Assembly: GCA_031283665.1 (NCBI GenBank)
Contig: JAITBJ010000021.1
Coordinates: forward strand, 1-13,522
Reading direction: 5' to 3'
Source: Candidatus Opitulatrix cubana
GTDB taxonomy: Bacteria > Actinomycetota > Actinomycetes > Actinomycetales > Bifidobacteriaceae
Length of the DNA: 13,522 nt
Shown: one piece after another, positions 13,293-13,522 of the stretch
How positions within the stretch are numbered: position 1 is the stretch's first letter
Layout: each line of letters opens with the position of its first letter
Made by a program: the position numbers and the translations under genes
The notes under the pieces: generated by a model
What the model was told of the DNA's origin: nothing
What the model saw: the letters and a program-made list of their open reading frames with translations, nothing else
The model's database searches: none

Positions 13293-13522
13293 TTATTTTC
13301 TCTCAAAGAAAATTGTTGCGGAATCAAATTGATTTAACGCCAAAATTGGCTTATAGTTGTTCCATAAGTTTTTTGTATTAATAAACGGCTTCATTAAATC
13401 TGAAGATAAAATCTGATTAGAATAATCAATTTCTGTAGACAAAATAACCCATTTATATTGCCTACTCTTATATATTTTATCTCTAAAATGCCACAAATTT
13501 TCAAACGGTTTATAATTCGCAT
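13293..13522 (-). CDS. C-terminal end of a second, related membrane glycosyltransferase (start outside window)
   Basis: The last 75 codons of a gene that enters from the right edge; the frame is open to 13522 and ends with TAA at 13293-13295. The tail matches the tail of the downstream glycosyltransferase: YKWVI.S, then LW.NYKP..A.NQ and a final FER before a short end. It is therefore a paralog from tandem duplication, well diverged at the DNA level. No catalytic part is in view, so activity cannot be judged. An internal TTG at 13496 is not a real start, because the homologous frame continues upstream of it. Confidence 0.75.
   Translation of the reverse strand, partial: ANYKPFENLWHFRDKIYKSRQYKWVILSTEIDYSNQILSSDLMKPFINTKNLWNNYKPILALNQFDSATIFFERK

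Noticed and set aside
13293..13496. Independent 67-residue gene starting at a TTG (13496)
   Set aside because: The frame continues open to the window edge and the sequence is homologous to the C-terminus of the neighbouring glycosyltransferase, so it is a truncated view of a larger gene.
1..13522. Reassignment of TGA to Trp or Gly
   Set aside because: All recognisable proteins are full length under the standard code, with no in-frame TGA interruption.

Overview
The window looks like a low-G+C (roughly one third G+C by eye) member of the Actinomycetota. RbpA, a GarA-type FHA protein next to an Rv1828-type MerR regulator, an Lnt / polyprenol-phosphate-mannose synthase / RbpA gene order and an SSB next to EttA are all actinobacterial hallmarks. 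The base composition is unusual for that phylum. A reduced or host-associated lineage is possible, but this is inference and I cannot name a genus. The code reads as standard: no visible stop is TGA, but no long gene is interrupted by in-frame TGA either.

Layout. (1) Positions 1-1071, plus strand: the 3' part of ispH (isoprenoid MEP pathway) and then groES, which has a strong promoter inside the end of ispH and no groEL behind it. (2) Positions 1064-9882, minus strand: a ten-gene co-directional block. In transcription order it is garA-like FHA protein, MerR-type regulator, ssb, ettA, a small one-helix membrane protein, a diacylglycerol-kinase-family lipid kinase, lnt, polyprenol monophosphomannose synthase, rbpA and a GT87-like GT-C mannosyltransferase. 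The stretch from ettA down is tightly packed, with zero-gap and one-base-overlap junctions, but it contains a possible internal hairpin and candidate internal starts. (3) Positions 9997-11615, plus strand: a two-gene ABC-2 exporter, divergent from garA, with a run of 14 A between its putative -35 and -10. (4) Positions 11632-13522, minus strand: two tandem related membrane glycosyltransferases (GT39/RgtA-D-like), the upstream one cut by the window edge.

How they fit together. The ettA-to-GT87 block joins an envelope module to basic expression factors. The mannose-donor synthase makes polyprenyl-phosphate-mannose and the neighbouring GT-C enzyme is a plausible user of it on the outer face. Lnt N-acylates lipoproteins, the lipid kinase turns over neutral lipids, and IspH supplies precursors for the polyprenyl carrier. 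RbpA (RNA polymerase/sigma) and EttA (ribosome energy gating) are housekeeping partners in the same block.

The main points for a second look are the homopolymer in the exporter promoter, a recurring TAnnnT-N6-ATG arrangement at genes without a Shine-Dalgarno sequence, the absence of TGA stops, a repeat-rich ettA upstream region, and the changed N-terminus of the GarA-like protein.
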